Shown: positions 16,415 to 25,063, numbered from the stretch's first letter. The stretch is 64,000 nucleotides of DNA from JAJRRS01 sp965230275 (GCA_965230275.1 CBDDKO010000002.1:62001-126000); one strand, 5' to 3'. Numbers and translations are program-made. Notes: a model not told the origin generated them from the letters alone.

Positions 16415-16443
16415 TTGCTATCGAGTTCCTCACGTTCTATAAT
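16415..16443 (+). promoter_or_regulatory. Sigma-70-like promoter for the candidate structured RNA
   Basis: TTGCTA at 16415-16420 and a perfect TATAAT at 16438-16443 are separated by exactly 17 bases. It is the best promoter match I noticed in the window. No gene on the plus strand follows within 2 kb, so the transcript should be non-coding. The start would be near 16450. Confidence 0.75.
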
Positions 16444-16449
16444 TCATGT

Positions 16450-16740
16450 ACAGTTCGCGGAGGGGTGAACGGAGGAGGAGAAAACCGCCGCCCACCTAAG
16501 CCGAAGCTGACGAGTCATTTAATTGGCTCGTTACTATCGCGCTCACGCAAACTGTCGCATTGCCGCCGGAGGGGAATCCGTAATTGCGGCGATGTTGTAC
16601 ACACGGACTCCCTTGCCGTGTGTTAAAAGGATTCCGTGATACTTCTCTTAAGCCCTATGCAGGCTTAAGCAAGTGTCCCGACCAAGCTTTCTCCCCTCCG
16701 TGGTGACCGGGTGCGAGGCATCGCCCCGGCCGCCTTTTTT
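16450..16740 (+). ncRNA. Candidate structured non-coding RNA, about 290 nt, family unknown
   Basis: The segment runs from a strong promoter to an intrinsic terminator and has no protein-like frame. Helices seen: ACGAGTC/GGCTCGT around an ATTTAATT loop (16510-16531); GGAATCC/GGATTCC (16573-16579 with 16629-16635) enclosing ACACACGG/CCGTGTGT (16599-16623); and CTTAAGCC/GGCTTAAG (16647-16669). A long-range closing stem joins CGGAGGAGGAGAAA (16470-16483) to TTTCTCCCCTCCG (16688-16700). The same 3' strand can also pair with CGGAGGGG at 16458-16465. I looked for landmark bases of RNase P, tmRNA and SRP RNA and did not find them. It could be a 6S-like RNA or something new. Confidence 0.6.
16702..16740 (+). 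terminator. Rho-independent terminator of the candidate RNA
   Basis: A strong GC hairpin with inner GCGA/TCGC pairing and outer GGTGACCGG/CCGGCCGCC pairing (one mismatch, one wobble) ends at 16734. Six T residues follow at 16735-16740. It also faces the converging PH-domain gene. Confidence 0.85.
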
Positions 16741-16789
16741 ATGCGCCGACTCAGCCACCATGATGGCTGTGATTCATTTTCGATCCGAG

Positions 16790-17554
16790 TTAGGACTGGC
16801 TGGATGCGAGACGTAATTCGTCACGGATCGCGCGGAGGGCCTGGATGTGTTCTGCGGTCCAGCCCGGGCCGGCCGTTGATGCGACACCGATCTCGTCTCG
16901 GGCTTCGTCGCCGATCCCGGCTTCGCGTGAGGTCTTGAGCTTGCTGAGCACCCGGTCGCGCAGCGCCCCGGCGTCGGCCACACCCTCGATCCTGCCTTGA
17001 TTCATGCCCGTCTGTGTTTTCCCATCTGCGCTGACGCCGCTGGACCCGGCCGTCTCAACGATCAGGTCGCTGATCCCGAACATTCTTTGCATCGGCCCTT
17101 GCTGGACCTTCACGTTCTGGATGTTCTCGTAGGTAAAGGTCATCTCACGGATCACCCAGACGCCCCGGCGGATACGCAGGCTGCGGTCACTCATCACGTA
17201 CCACGTCGTGTCATATTGGAGATGGACGGTGAGGTAACCGAGAACCGTGATCCCCAGCCACAAGCCGAGTACCGGCAGCGCCAACAGGATGCCCAGCACC
17301 GGGATCGCAACCGTCAGCGCCACCATCAGGATCAGGCCGACCAGGCCAAGGATCGCTGCAGCGATTAAGTGCCCGATCAGTTGATAACGGATGAACGCCC
17401 TGGCCGGTTTGTATGAGTCGGGGGTGATGCCGTTTTCAGACGGCAGCGTCGGCGGCTTCTTAGGGACCTTGAACCAGTCGCTGAGTACCCGCCAGACACC
17501 GGTGTAGACCCACGCCCCGGCCGATTCGACGCTGTTGGAGTCATGCTCGGTCAT
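16790..17554 (-). CDS. PH-domain (bPH2/YdbS-like) membrane protein
   Basis: The chosen start is MTEHDSNSVES (ATG ending at 17554), which overlaps the end of the preceding gene by 14 bases and suggests translational coupling. The 254-residue protein has two membrane segments at about 60-110 (LIGHLIAAAILGLVGLILM, VLGILLALPVLGLWLGITVLG). The bacterial PH domain follows (YDTTWYVMSDRSLRIRRGVWVIREMTFTYENIQNVKVQQGPMQRMFG), with a helical tail. This is the YdbS/DUF304 family, whose role is unsettled and envelope-related in a few species. Its neighbour is a second PH protein, as in the ydbS-ydbT pair. Confidence 0.85.
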   Translation of the reverse strand: MTEHDSNSVESAGAWVYTGVWRVLSDWFKVPKKPPTLPSENGITPDSYKPARAFIRYQLIGHLIAAAILGLVGLILMVALTVAIPVLGILLALPVLGLWLGITVLGYLTVHLQYDTTWYVMSDRSLRIRRGVWVIREMTFTYENIQNVKVQQGPMQRMFGISDLIVETAGSSGVSADGKTQTGMNQGRIEGVADAGALRDRVLSKLKTSREAGIGDEARDEIGVASTAGPGWTAEHIQALRAIRDELRLASSQS

Positions 17555-18119
17555 GGTTCGCCTCCCCGGTCGAGGGCTTGAGCCGGCGGACCTCTTGGAG
17601 GATGTCATTGAGCAGCGCCAGGGCCTCGTCGCCGTCGGCGCTCGGACTCGGTGCGGTTGATTCGGTGTGTTCGTCTGACGAATCGTCCGTATCGGGTGTA
17701 CTGATCCGGGCGGTGGGCTGACTGCCGCGCATCCGTGAGTAGAGGTAGTCCCTCAGGCCCTCGGGGTCTTCCATCCCTTCGATCGACATCTCGGCCCCGG
17801 ACGAGCCGGAGGCGGTCTGCACCGACACGGTCGCCAGGCCCAGTTGGCGCTGGATGATCCCGCGAGAGACGTGGATGTCCTGGATCCGGCGGTAGGTCAG
17901 GTAGATTTCCTTTTTGAACAGGATGCCCCAGGACATGCCGACGCCCTCATCGTCGAAGCGGTATCGCAGCGATTGATACTTGAAGTAGCTGGGGATGAAT
18001 ACGAACGGGAACAGGATCAGCGTCAGCATCGACACGATGGTGTAGTACCGCAACAGTGCTGGGGTGGGCCGAGTCGTTGTCTCGGGATCGAAGCGCGTAG
18101 ACGGCGTGACGTCAGACAT
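17541..18119 (-). CDS. PH-domain (bPH2) membrane protein, partner of the next gene
   Basis: The 192-residue protein has a membrane hairpin at about 25-50 (YYTIVSMLTLILFPFVFIPSYF). A bPH2 domain follows (YRFDDEGVGMSWGILFKKEIYLTYRRIQDIHVSRGIIQRQLGLATVSVQTASG) and then a polar Ser/Asp-rich tail to the C-terminus. YRRIQDIHVSRG matches the YxxIQxi core of the family. It is the first gene of a two-gene minus operon, and its stop overlaps the start of the following PH gene. No function is established for the pair. Confidence 0.85.
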   Translation of the reverse strand: MSDVTPSTRFDPETTTRPTPALLRYYTIVSMLTLILFPFVFIPSYFKYQSLRYRFDDEGVGMSWGILFKKEIYLTYRRIQDIHVSRGIIQRQLGLATVSVQTASGSSGAEMSIEGMEDPEGLRDYLYSRMRGSQPTARISTPDTDDSSDEHTESTAPSPSADGDEALALLNDILQEVRRLKPSTGEANHDRA

Positions 18120-18204
18120 GAGTATGCCCCCTTGGTTGGAGTTCTTGGGCTCATTGTATGTGTAGTCGCAAGTTGCGGTCGTTTCTTACATACGGATTTG
18201 CTGA

Positions 18205-19050
18205 TCAGTCCAAAACCCTGTGTCGTCCCCGGCCCTGACCTTCGATCTGCCGTGGCATTTCCATGACGTCTGGCCAGAAGGTCATTTCGACGGCTTCGAG
18301 TATGGCGGGGTCGAGCCGGCCGTGCTGCGGCTGAGCGCCGATGTCCTGGACCTTGGGGACGACGGCGAGTGTCTTGACGCCCGTGAGTTTTTCAAGCCAG
18401 ATACGGTTGCCTGCGATGGCGGGGTCGTCCGCCTTGGCCGGGTCGGCGATGTAGCCGTTGATCACCATGCCCGCGATCGGCAGGCCGACCTGCCGGAGGA
18501 TGGCGGTGGTCATGGCCGTGTGATTGAGCGTGCCAAGGCCGGCGCGGGTGACGATCACCACCGGGTACCCAAGCGCGGCGATCAGGTTCAGCACGGTCAC
18601 CTTGGGGCGCTGTGGATCGATCGGCACCAGCAGGCCGCCGACGCCCTCGATCAGTACGGCATCCGATTCACGTTGGAGCAACTCGATCGACCGGGACAGG
18701 GCCTGCCAGTCCACCGATTCGCCCGCTTCCTGGGCCGCCATCGCCGGGGCGAGCGGGGGGGCGTATCGGATCGGGTTGATCACGGATAGCGGCTGCTTGC
18801 AGTCCGCGAAGTGCGCGAGCGCCTCGGCGTCTTCGTTAACGAGGCCCTCGCGCTCCTTCCGGCAGTCGGAGGCGAAGGGCTTGCTGACCCCCAGCCGGAG
18901 GCCCGGCATCTGTCGGCGGAGTGCCGCCGCGATTGCACACGCGACGACCGTCTTGCCGACCTCGGTGTCGGTCCCGGTGATGAACAGGCCTGGGGTGTTG
19001 GAAGCCGGCAAGGAATCGAGCATGGCCGCATCATAGACCGGTTTGGCCAT
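18205..19050 (-). CDS. bioD: ATP-dependent dethiobiotin synthetase
   Basis: The 281-residue protein makes the ureido ring of dethiobiotin from DAPA, CO2 and ATP. The P-loop GTDTEVGKT lies at 26-34. VSKPFASD follows the usual K-P carboxylate-binding stretch. LIEGVGGLLVPI is the family GAGG-like motif, with GVGG here, and VIVTRAGLGTLNHT is the C-terminal base-binding part. No other biotin genes are in the window. It is somewhat longer than the typical 225-240 residues because of an N-terminal 18-residue and a C-terminal extension. A later start at M10 is possible. Confidence 0.92.
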   Translation of the reverse strand: MAKPVYDAAMLDSLPASNTPGLFITGTDTEVGKTVVACAIAAALRRQMPGLRLGVSKPFASDCRKEREGLVNEDAEALAHFADCKQPLSVINPIRYAPPLAPAMAAQEAGESVDWQALSRSIELLQRESDAVLIEGVGGLLVPIDPQRPKVTVLNLIAALGYPVVIVTRAGLGTLNHTAMTTAILRQVGLPIAGMVINGYIADPAKADDPAIAGNRIWLEKLTGVKTLAVVPKVQDIGAQPQHGRLDPAILEAVEMTFWPDVMEMPRQIEGQGRGRHRVLD

Positions 19051-19171
19051 TGTGGCATGCTGCGTTATCCGGGCGAACCGTCCGCCGATTCACCGGGGCT
19101 ACCGAACGGCTGCGTGTCCCTGTTGGCCTGTATGGGAATAAACAGCGTCACCCAAGGATTAGTACCACATG

Positions 19172-19191
19172 CCGCCTTATCTTTGAGGCGG
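19172..19191 (+). promoter_or_regulatory. Leader hairpin before the phosphate transporter gene
   Basis: CCGCCT-TATCTTTG-AGGCGG forms a 6-pair GC stem 43 bases upstream of the start codon. There is no T-run after it, so it is not an obvious terminator. It may be part of the 5' leader or an operator. Confidence 0.35.
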
Positions 19192-19234
19192 TCTGATATC
19201 AACATGGTACGACTACTGGCAGGACGCAGGCTTC

Positions 19235-20377
19235 ATGATCTGGATCATTCTCACCGCCGCAATGGCGACACTTCTCCTCGCATTCGCCAACGGCGCGAAC
19301 GACAACGCCAAAGGCGTCGCCACACTCATCGGCTCGAAGATTCTGTCTCTGGATAAGGCTGTGCTCTTCGCGGCATTCACGACATTCCTGGGCTCGGTGG
19401 CCGCGATCGTTCTGGCGGCGGAGCTGACCAGCCGGTTCAGCGGCAAGGGGATCGTGGACGCCCAGCTCGTTGCCGATGTGGCGTTCCCCTTAAGTGTTGG
19501 GATCGGTGCTGCGATAACCGTCTTGATCGCCACCGTCATCGGCATGCCGATCTCCACGACCCACGCCATGGTCGGCTCGATCGTCGGGATCGGTCTGTCC
19601 GCCGACGCGCTGCACTGGGACACAGCCGCAAGCAAGTTCTTCATCCCGCTGTTGGTTTCACCTTTGATCGCCGTCACACTCGCCGCGCTGCTGTATCTGC
19701 TGTTGCGTAAGACCCGGCAACTGTCGGGTGTGTCGCAGCAGACTTGTCTGTGTGTCGGCCGTGAGGTGCATCCCGTCGCGCTCACGACCGACGGTACGAT
19801 GGTGATGCAGTCGACCGGTGTGACACTCTCGGCCGACGATACCGAGGCCTGCGAGGAGCGCTATGTCGGGCGGTTTGCGGGGGTTGATGCGCAGAAAGTC
19901 TTGAGCGTCGGGCACCTGTTCAGTGCGGCGGCTCTCAGCTTTGGGCGCGGGCTCAACGACACGCCGAAGATCGCCGCGGTGATGATCGCCGCCGGCGTCG
20001 CGCTGGGCTCGACCGGGGCGTGGGGCCTGGGCGATCCGGGTGTGTTGGTCGTGACCGGCATCGGTATCGCGGTGGGGGGGCTGCTCGCGGTCAAGCGGGT
20101 CGCGCGGACCATGAGCTACAAGATCACGGGGATGAACGAGGGCCAGGCCTTCAGCGCCAACATCGTCACCGCGTCGCTGGTGATCTTCGCCTCGAAGCTC
20201 GGCGTCCCGGTCAGCACGACCCACGTCAGCTGCGGCAGCTTGTTCGGCATCGGCACGGTGAACCGTCAAGCCCACTGGGGCATGATCGGCAAGGTTCTGC
20301 TCGCCTGGGTCACCACGCTGCCCGTCGGGGCGATGATCGCGGGGATGACCTGGCGCGTGCTGGGCGGGATGCTGTAG
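19235..20377 (+). CDS. PiT-family inorganic phosphate transporter
   Basis: The 380-residue inner-membrane protein has the two inverted PiT signature regions: FANGANDNAKGVATLIGSK at 18-35 and FGRGLNDTPKIAAVMIAAG near 231-249, plus the PISTTHA and PVSTTHV motifs after them. A hydrophilic loop of about 65 residues (about 165-230) is rich in Cys and Asp (SQQTCLCVG). PiT carriers move phosphate with H+ or Na+ and also take up arsenate. It is followed closely by an arsenite methyltransferase gene, a thioredoxin-domain gene and tatD on the same strand, so an arsenic link is possible. Confidence 0.93.
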   Translation: MIWIILTAAMATLLLAFANGANDNAKGVATLIGSKILSLDKAVLFAAFTTFLGSVAAIVLAAELTSRFSGKGIVDAQLVADVAFPLSVGIGAAITVLIATVIGMPISTTHAMVGSIVGIGLSADALHWDTAASKFFIPLLVSPLIAVTLAALLYLLLRKTRQLSGVSQQTCLCVGREVHPVALTTDGTMVMQSTGVTLSADDTEACEERYVGRFAGVDAQKVLSVGHLFSAAALSFGRGLNDTPKIAAVMIAAGVALGSTGAWGLGDPGVLVVTGIGIAVGGLLAVKRVARTMSYKITGMNEGQAFSANIVTASLVIFASKLGVPVSTTHVSCGSLFGIGTVNRQAHWGMIGKVLLAWVTTLPVGAMIAGMTWRVLGGML

Positions 20378-20447
20378 TCTGACTATGATGCCCCCACAGG
20401 CCGGGCTTCTGAATGTAATCACTGCGATAAACCGAGGTTTTACACCG

Positions 20448-21665
20448 ATGAGTGCTACCGGATCCACTGCTGAAAACACCCTGCCCGCCGCTGAGGCCGA
20501 GGTCGGCTTCAACGTCGATCAGGTCGTCAAGGACCGCTACGCCGCCGGCGCGAATCAGCGGGAAGCGGCGCTCTGTTGCCCGACCGATTATGACGCGTCG
20601 TTCCTGAAGGTTCTGCCTCAGGAAATCCTCGAACGGGACTACGGCTGCGGCGATCCGTCGGCGCACGTCGGGGCGGGCGAAACCGTCCTCGACCTCGGCT
20701 CCGGCGGCGGGAAGATCTGCTACATCCTCTCCCAGAAGGTCGGCGCTCAAGGCAAGGTCATCGGCGTCGATGTCAACGACGATATGCTCTCGCTGGCGCG
20801 CAAGTATCAGGCGGAGATGGCGGAGAAGATCGGCCACGACAACGTCAGCTTCCGCAAGGGCAAGATCCAGGACATGACGCTCGACCTTGATAAGGCCGAG
20901 GCATTCCTCAAAGACCACCCGATCACGGACGGGCCGAGCCTCGCGGCGTTCGAAGCCGAGTGCGGGCGTCTGCGCCGGGAGGAGACGCTGATCCCGGACA
21001 ACAGCGTCGACGTGGTGGTGTCCAACTGCGTGCTGAACCTGGTTGCACCCGAGCTGAAGGTGCAGCTGTTCAACGAGATATTCCGTGTGCTGAAGCGGGG
21101 AGGCAGGGCTGTAATTTCTGACATCGTCAGTGACGAGCCGCCGACCCAGCGCATCCTCGACGACCCGGACCTGTGGAGCGGCTGTATCGCTGGGGCGTTT
21201 GTGGAAGACGAGTTCCCGCGCATGTTCGAGCAAGCCGGGTTCCACGGGATCGAACTACTTAAGCGTGAAGACAAGCCCTGGCAGACGATCGACGGTGTGG
21301 AGTTCCGGTCCATGACGATCCGGGCGTACAAAGGCAAGCAGGGCCCGTGCATGGAGCGGAACCAGGCGGTGATGTACCTCGGGCCCTGGAAGCACATACT
21401 GGACGACGACGGGCACACCTACTGCCGCGGTCAGCGGATGGCCGTGTGCGACAAGACCTACAAGCTTCTTACGGACCCACACGGCCCCTACGCCGGTCAG
21501 TTCGCGGCGATCGATCCCTTGGTCGAGGTCCCGTTGGATGACGCCAGGCCCTTTAACTGCAAGCGCAACGCGATCCGCCCACCCGCGGTGACCAAGGGCG
21601 AGGATTATCACGACAACATCTCGGCCAATAGCGACGACTGCTGCCCCTCGGGCGAGTGTTGCTGA
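20448..21665 (+). CDS. arsM: ArsM-like arsenite S-adenosylmethionine methyltransferase
   Basis: I prefer ATG 20448 (MSATGSTAEN), which has GAGG upstream, over the ATGs at 20385-20390. The 405-residue protein has SAM motif I LDLGSGGGK at 81-89. Three cysteine sites match As(III)-binding positions of ArsM: C43-C44 (ALCCP), C194 (SNCVLNL) and C246 (WSGCIAGAF). FRVLKRGGRAVISDIV is typical of the fold. A long C-terminal part (about 280-405) of unknown role ends in DDCCPSGECC, a likely metal(loid)-binding tail. Arsenite methylation is inferred from the motifs. The upstream PiT transporter (70 bases) fits arsenate handling. Confidence 0.82.
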   Translation: MSATGSTAENTLPAAEAEVGFNVDQVVKDRYAAGANQREAALCCPTDYDASFLKVLPQEILERDYGCGDPSAHVGAGETVLDLGSGGGKICYILSQKVGAQGKVIGVDVNDDMLSLARKYQAEMAEKIGHDNVSFRKGKIQDMTLDLDKAEAFLKDHPITDGPSLAAFEAECGRLRREETLIPDNSVDVVVSNCVLNLVAPELKVQLFNEIFRVLKRGGRAVISDIVSDEPPTQRILDDPDLWSGCIAGAFVEDEFPRMFEQAGFHGIELLKREDKPWQTIDGVEFRSMTIRAYKGKQGPCMERNQAVMYLGPWKHILDDDGHTYCRGQRMAVCDKTYKLLTDPHGPYAGQFAAIDPLVEVPLDDARPFNCKRNAIRPPAVTKGEDYHDNISANSDDCCPSGECC

Positions 21666-21667
21666 AT

Positions 21668-24115
21668 ATGAAAGCACTGCTGCAAGCCGGCGTACTGACT
21701 TTACTGCTAATCGCGGTAGGATGGCTCACCATGACCAACGCGACCGCCAACGACAGCCACCCGCACGCCGACGCTTTGAAGAACGACGACGGATCGTGGA
21801 AGTACACCAACAAGCTCGTTGGTGAGACCAGCCCTTACCTCCTTCAGCACGCGCACAACCCGGTCGACTGGTACCCGTGGGGGCCCGAGGCGTTCGAGGC
21901 GGCGCGTGACCGCGGCGTGCCGATCTTCCTGAGCGTGGGGTATGCCACCTGCTACTGGTGCCACGTCATGGAGCGGCAGGTCTTTGAGAACCCGGAGATC
22001 GCGGCGCAGATGAACGAGCAGTTCGTCTGCATCAAGGTCGACCGTGAGGAACGGCCGGACATCGACGATATCTACATGATGGCGACGCAGCTGATGACGC
22101 GCTCCGGCGGCTGGCCGATGAGTGTGTTCATGACGCCGCCGGGCGCCGAAGGCGACGACGATCCGGGCCTCAAGCCCTTCTGGGCAGGGACCTACATCCC
22201 GCCGACCCAGCAGTACGGCCGACCCGGTTTTCCGCAGGTCCTCAGCGCGCTCTCCACCGCCTGGCAGGAGCAGCGCAGCGATGTCATCACACAGGCCGAA
22301 CGGCTCACCGAAGCGGTCAGCGAAGCGTTGACCCAGCGCGGCATACCCGGCCCGGTCGGCGCAAACTCGATCAAGACCGCCACCAATCAGCTACTGAATA
22401 TGTACGACCGGGAGCACGGCGGTTTCGGCGATGCCCCGAAGTTCCCGCAGCCGGCGTACCTCGATTTCCTGCTCTCGGTCTATCAGAACAACCCGTCCGA
22501 CGCGCTGTGGCAGATGATCCGCCATACGCTGGATCGGATGGCACGCGGCGGGATGTACGATCAAATCGGCGGGGGGTTCCACCGCTACTCGACCGACGAA
22601 CGCTGGCTCGTTCCGCACTTCGAGAAGATGCTGTACGACAACGGACAACTGGTCGAGCTGTATGCCAAGGCGCTGCAGATCAATCCCGATGGCGACGGGG
22701 CCGGGCAGTACGAGCGGATCATCCGTGAAACGTGTGACTACGTCCTGCGCGAGATGACCGACGACACGGGCGCGTTCTGGTCGGCCCAGGATGCCGAGGT
22801 CAACGCGCGGGAGGGCGGCAGCTACATCTGGACCGATGCCCAGGTCCGTGCGGAGCTTGATGATGAACACTTAGCCAAACTCGCGCTGCAGATGTATGGC
22901 GTCTCCGAGGGGCCGAATTTTCAGGACCCACACGACAACACCGCTGAGCCCGCGAATGTGCTCTACCTGCCCGTTGTCCTGACGGACTTGAGCGCGAAGC
23001 TTGAGGTGGATCACGCCGCCCTGACCGCTAAGCGTAAACAGATCAACACAACGCTCAAGACCCGGCGTGACCAGCGCGATCAGCCGATCACCGATGACAA
23101 GGTGCTGGTGAGCTGGAACGGCATGATGATCGCCGCCCTCGCCGACGCCGGCCGGGTGTTGGATGAGCCGGCCTATATCGATGCCGCCGCGCGTGCCGCC
23201 GACACGATCATTCAGCACATGGCAACGGATGACGGTGGCCTCTACCGCACGATGCGTAACGGCCAGGCGAAGATACCCGCGTTCCTGGAAGACTACGCGT
23301 GGTTCACCCACGGCCTGCTCGCCCTGCATCACGCTCAGCCTGATCAGACGAAGTGGCTGGAGCTCGCACAGCGCTACACTGATGTCGCGATCGAGCGGTT
23401 CGATGCCGAATCCGGCGGGTACTACGACACGCTTGCCGATCAGCGCGACCTGTTTATCCGTGTCCGCGGCACCTACGATGGCGCGATTCCCAGCGCCAAT
23501 GGGCGCATGGTGCACAACCTGCTATCGCTGCACGAGCTGACCGGTAACGTCGACTATCTGGACCGGGCCGAGCGCGACCTGCGAAGTTTTTCTGAGCCCT
23601 TGGCAAGCAGCGGGGCCGGCATGGTGCAGATGCAGGGGGCGCTACAGCGTGCCTTGGAACTCGACCCGAAGCGTTTTAAAGAGCAGGCCAAGGTGGATAA
23701 GCCTGTGAAGAGCGATCAGCCGGTCACGGCAAGCCTTAGCAACGACTTCCACATGACCGACGGCCGGGCAGCCTTCACCGTCACGCTCGACATCGCTGAA
23801 GGCTTCCACATCAACGCCCAGAAGCCGACCCTGCCATACCTGATACCCACACTGCTCGAGTTGCAGGACGCCGAGGGCTATCAGTTTAGCGCCGACTTCC
23901 CCGATCCCGTCGAACATCAATTCCAATATGCCGATCAGCCGCTGGCGGTATACGAGGGCAAAGTTGTCATCAACGCCAAGCTCCGCCGCCTCCCCGAGAC
24001 GACGGGTGACCTGCCCGACACAGCGGCACTGGTCCTGAAGTATCAGGCCTGCACCGACTCGGCCTGCCTGCAGCCGTCCTCGATCCGGATTCCACTTGCC
24101 ACCACGGATGAGTAG
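21668..24115 (+). CDS. Exported YyaL/DUF255 thioredoxin-domain protein with C-terminal DsbD-alpha-like domain
   Basis: ATG 21668 lies 2 bases after the arsM stop and gives a clean signal peptide (MKALLQAGVLTLLLIAVGWLTMTNATA), so it is preferred over GTG 21656. The 815-residue protein has a DUF255 thioredoxin-like domain (about 35-200) with CYWCHVM in the active-site position and DREERPDIDDIYM. An alpha/alpha-barrel follows (about 230-640, KFPQPAYLDF, GGGFHRYSTDERWLVPHFEKMLYDN). A C-terminal domain (about 690-815) resembles the N-terminal domain of DsbD (GFHINAQKP..., LKYQACTDSACLQPSS). A periplasmic thiol role is inferred. Confidence 0.88.
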   Translation: MKALLQAGVLTLLLIAVGWLTMTNATANDSHPHADALKNDDGSWKYTNKLVGETSPYLLQHAHNPVDWYPWGPEAFEAARDRGVPIFLSVGYATCYWCHVMERQVFENPEIAAQMNEQFVCIKVDREERPDIDDIYMMATQLMTRSGGWPMSVFMTPPGAEGDDDPGLKPFWAGTYIPPTQQYGRPGFPQVLSALSTAWQEQRSDVITQAERLTEAVSEALTQRGIPGPVGANSIKTATNQLLNMYDREHGGFGDAPKFPQPAYLDFLLSVYQNNPSDALWQMIRHTLDRMARGGMYDQIGGGFHRYSTDERWLVPHFEKMLYDNGQLVELYAKALQINPDGDGAGQYERIIRETCDYVLREMTDDTGAFWSAQDAEVNAREGGSYIWTDAQVRAELDDEHLAKLALQMYGVSEGPNFQDPHDNTAEPANVLYLPVVLTDLSAKLEVDHAALTAKRKQINTTLKTRRDQRDQPITDDKVLVSWNGMMIAALADAGRVLDEPAYIDAAARAADTIIQHMATDDGGLYRTMRNGQAKIPAFLEDYAWFTHGLLALHHAQPDQTKWLELAQRYTDVAIERFDAESGGYYDTLADQRDLFIRVRGTYDGAIPSANGRMVHNLLSLHELTGNVDYLDRAERDLRSFSEPLASSGAGMVQMQGALQRALELDPKRFKEQAKVDKPVKSDQPVTASLSNDFHMTDGRAAFTVTLDIAEGFHINAQKPTLPYLIPTLLELQDAEGYQFSADFPDPVEHQFQYADQPLAVYEGKVVINAKLRRLPETTGDLPDTAALVLKYQACTDSACLQPSSIRIPLATTDE

Positions 24116-24142
24116 CAAGCGGTTCCCCGCTATCATCCGGGC

Positions 24143-24925
24143 ATGATCGATACGCACTGTCACCTGACTTACAAAGGCCTGCACGAGCGGGTGGATGACG
24201 TGATCGCGTCGGCCGTCGCCGCCGGGGTGGACCGGATGATCAGCGTCGGCACGTCCCCAGCCGATGCGCGCAAGGCCGTCGCCCTGACCCGGCGCTATGA
24301 CAATGTCTATGCAACGGTCGGTTTGCATCCGCATTACGCCGCCGACTGGCCGAGCCCGACGCTGCTGGCCGAGGCGTTGAGCGAATTGGTTGAGGAGCCC
24401 AAGGTGGTCGCGCTGGGGGAGATGGGACTGGATAAGCACTACCCCGGTCCACCGCTGGCGATGCAACGGTCGGCTTTCGCGGCGCAGCTCGAGTTGGCCG
24501 AGAGCTTTCCGGCGTTACCTATCGTTATCCATAACCGCGAGGCGACCGACGACACGCTGGCGATGATCATGGACTCCGGTCTTCCGGGGAAGCGTTTCGT
24601 CTTCCACTGCTTCACCGGCACGCCCACCGAAGCCGAGAAGATCCTTGCGATCGGCGCGATGGTGAGCTTCACCGGGATCGTCACGTTTAAGAACGCCATA
24701 GCCATCGCCGAGGCGAGCGACCTGGTTCCGCTGGATCGGTTGATGATCGAGACGGATTCGCCGTACCTCGCGCCGGAACCGCACCGCAAGGTCCGGCCGA
24801 ACGAGCCGAAGTACGTCGTGCACGTCGCCGAGTTCCTCGCCAGGCGGCGCGGGATGGCGGTGGATGATTTTGTGCAGGCCGTGGATGCGAACGCGGAGCG
24901 TTTCTTCGGATTACCCGCAATCTGA
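24143..24925 (+). CDS. tatD: TatD-family metal-dependent hydrolase/DNase
   Basis: The 260-residue TIM-barrel enzyme shows the metal ligands in order: H5 and H7 (DTHCHL), E near 94 (ALGEMGLDKHY), H near 130 (PIVIHNREA), H near 152 (FVFHCFTG) and D near 202 (LMIETDSPYLAPEPHRKVRPNEP). The length matches TatD/YcfH. Members are 3'-5' DNases or related phosphoesterases. It follows the DUF255 gene by 27 bases in the same direction and ends before a repeat region. Confidence 0.93.
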   Translation: MIDTHCHLTYKGLHERVDDVIASAVAAGVDRMISVGTSPADARKAVALTRRYDNVYATVGLHPHYAADWPSPTLLAEALSELVEEPKVVALGEMGLDKHYPGPPLAMQRSAFAAQLELAESFPALPIVIHNREATDDTLAMIMDSGLPGKRFVFHCFTGTPTEAEKILAIGAMVSFTGIVTFKNAIAIAEASDLVPLDRLMIETDSPYLAPEPHRKVRPNEPKYVVHVAEFLARRRGMAVDDFVQAVDANAERFFGLPAI

Positions 24926-24944
24926 TGGGGGCGGTGTCATCATC

Positions 24945-24996
24945 GTTTAACCGGGCAGCTTGCTGCCCGTATCCGCAGCAATCTGCGGCGCTAAAC
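24945..24996. repeat. GTTTA...CTAAAC palindromic element (divergent, short copy)
   Basis: Outer arms GTTTAACCG and CGCTAAAC enclose two hairpins, GGGCAGC-TT-GCTGCCC and CCGCAG-CAAT-CTGCGG. The outline (outer inverted repeat plus two inner hairpins) matches the elements at 34311, 44060 and 56874, but the inner hairpin sequences differ and the spacer is nearly absent. It lies between convergent tatD and the PilZ gene. Confidence 0.65.
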
Positions 24997-25034
24997 GGGA
25001 TTACCCGTGACCACATTTTCATTTTCCATTAATG

Positions 25035-25063
25035 AAGAAAACCCCGCCGGTGATTGGCGGGGC
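25035..25063 (-). terminator. Rho-independent terminator of the PilZ gene
   Basis: On the minus strand GCCCCGCC-AATCACC-GGCGGGG is followed by TTTTCTT. It lies 44 bases past the stop of the PilZ-domain gene. Confidence 0.88.

Noticed and set aside
16369..16626. 85-residue open frame over the candidate RNA
   Set aside because: Its composition is Arg/Ser/Cys-rich without domain features, it begins upstream of the promoter, and it would have to ignore the terminator-bounded RNA.
16450..16740. tmRNA, RNase P RNA or SRP RNA
   Set aside because: I found no tRNA-like CCA end, no GAGGAAAGTCC-type RNase P core and no GGAAGGAAGCAGCC-type SRP apex.
20310..21245. 311-residue minus-strand open frame
   Set aside because: It is antisense to the arsM-like gene and the end of the PiT gene, and only the plus-strand genes carry motifs.
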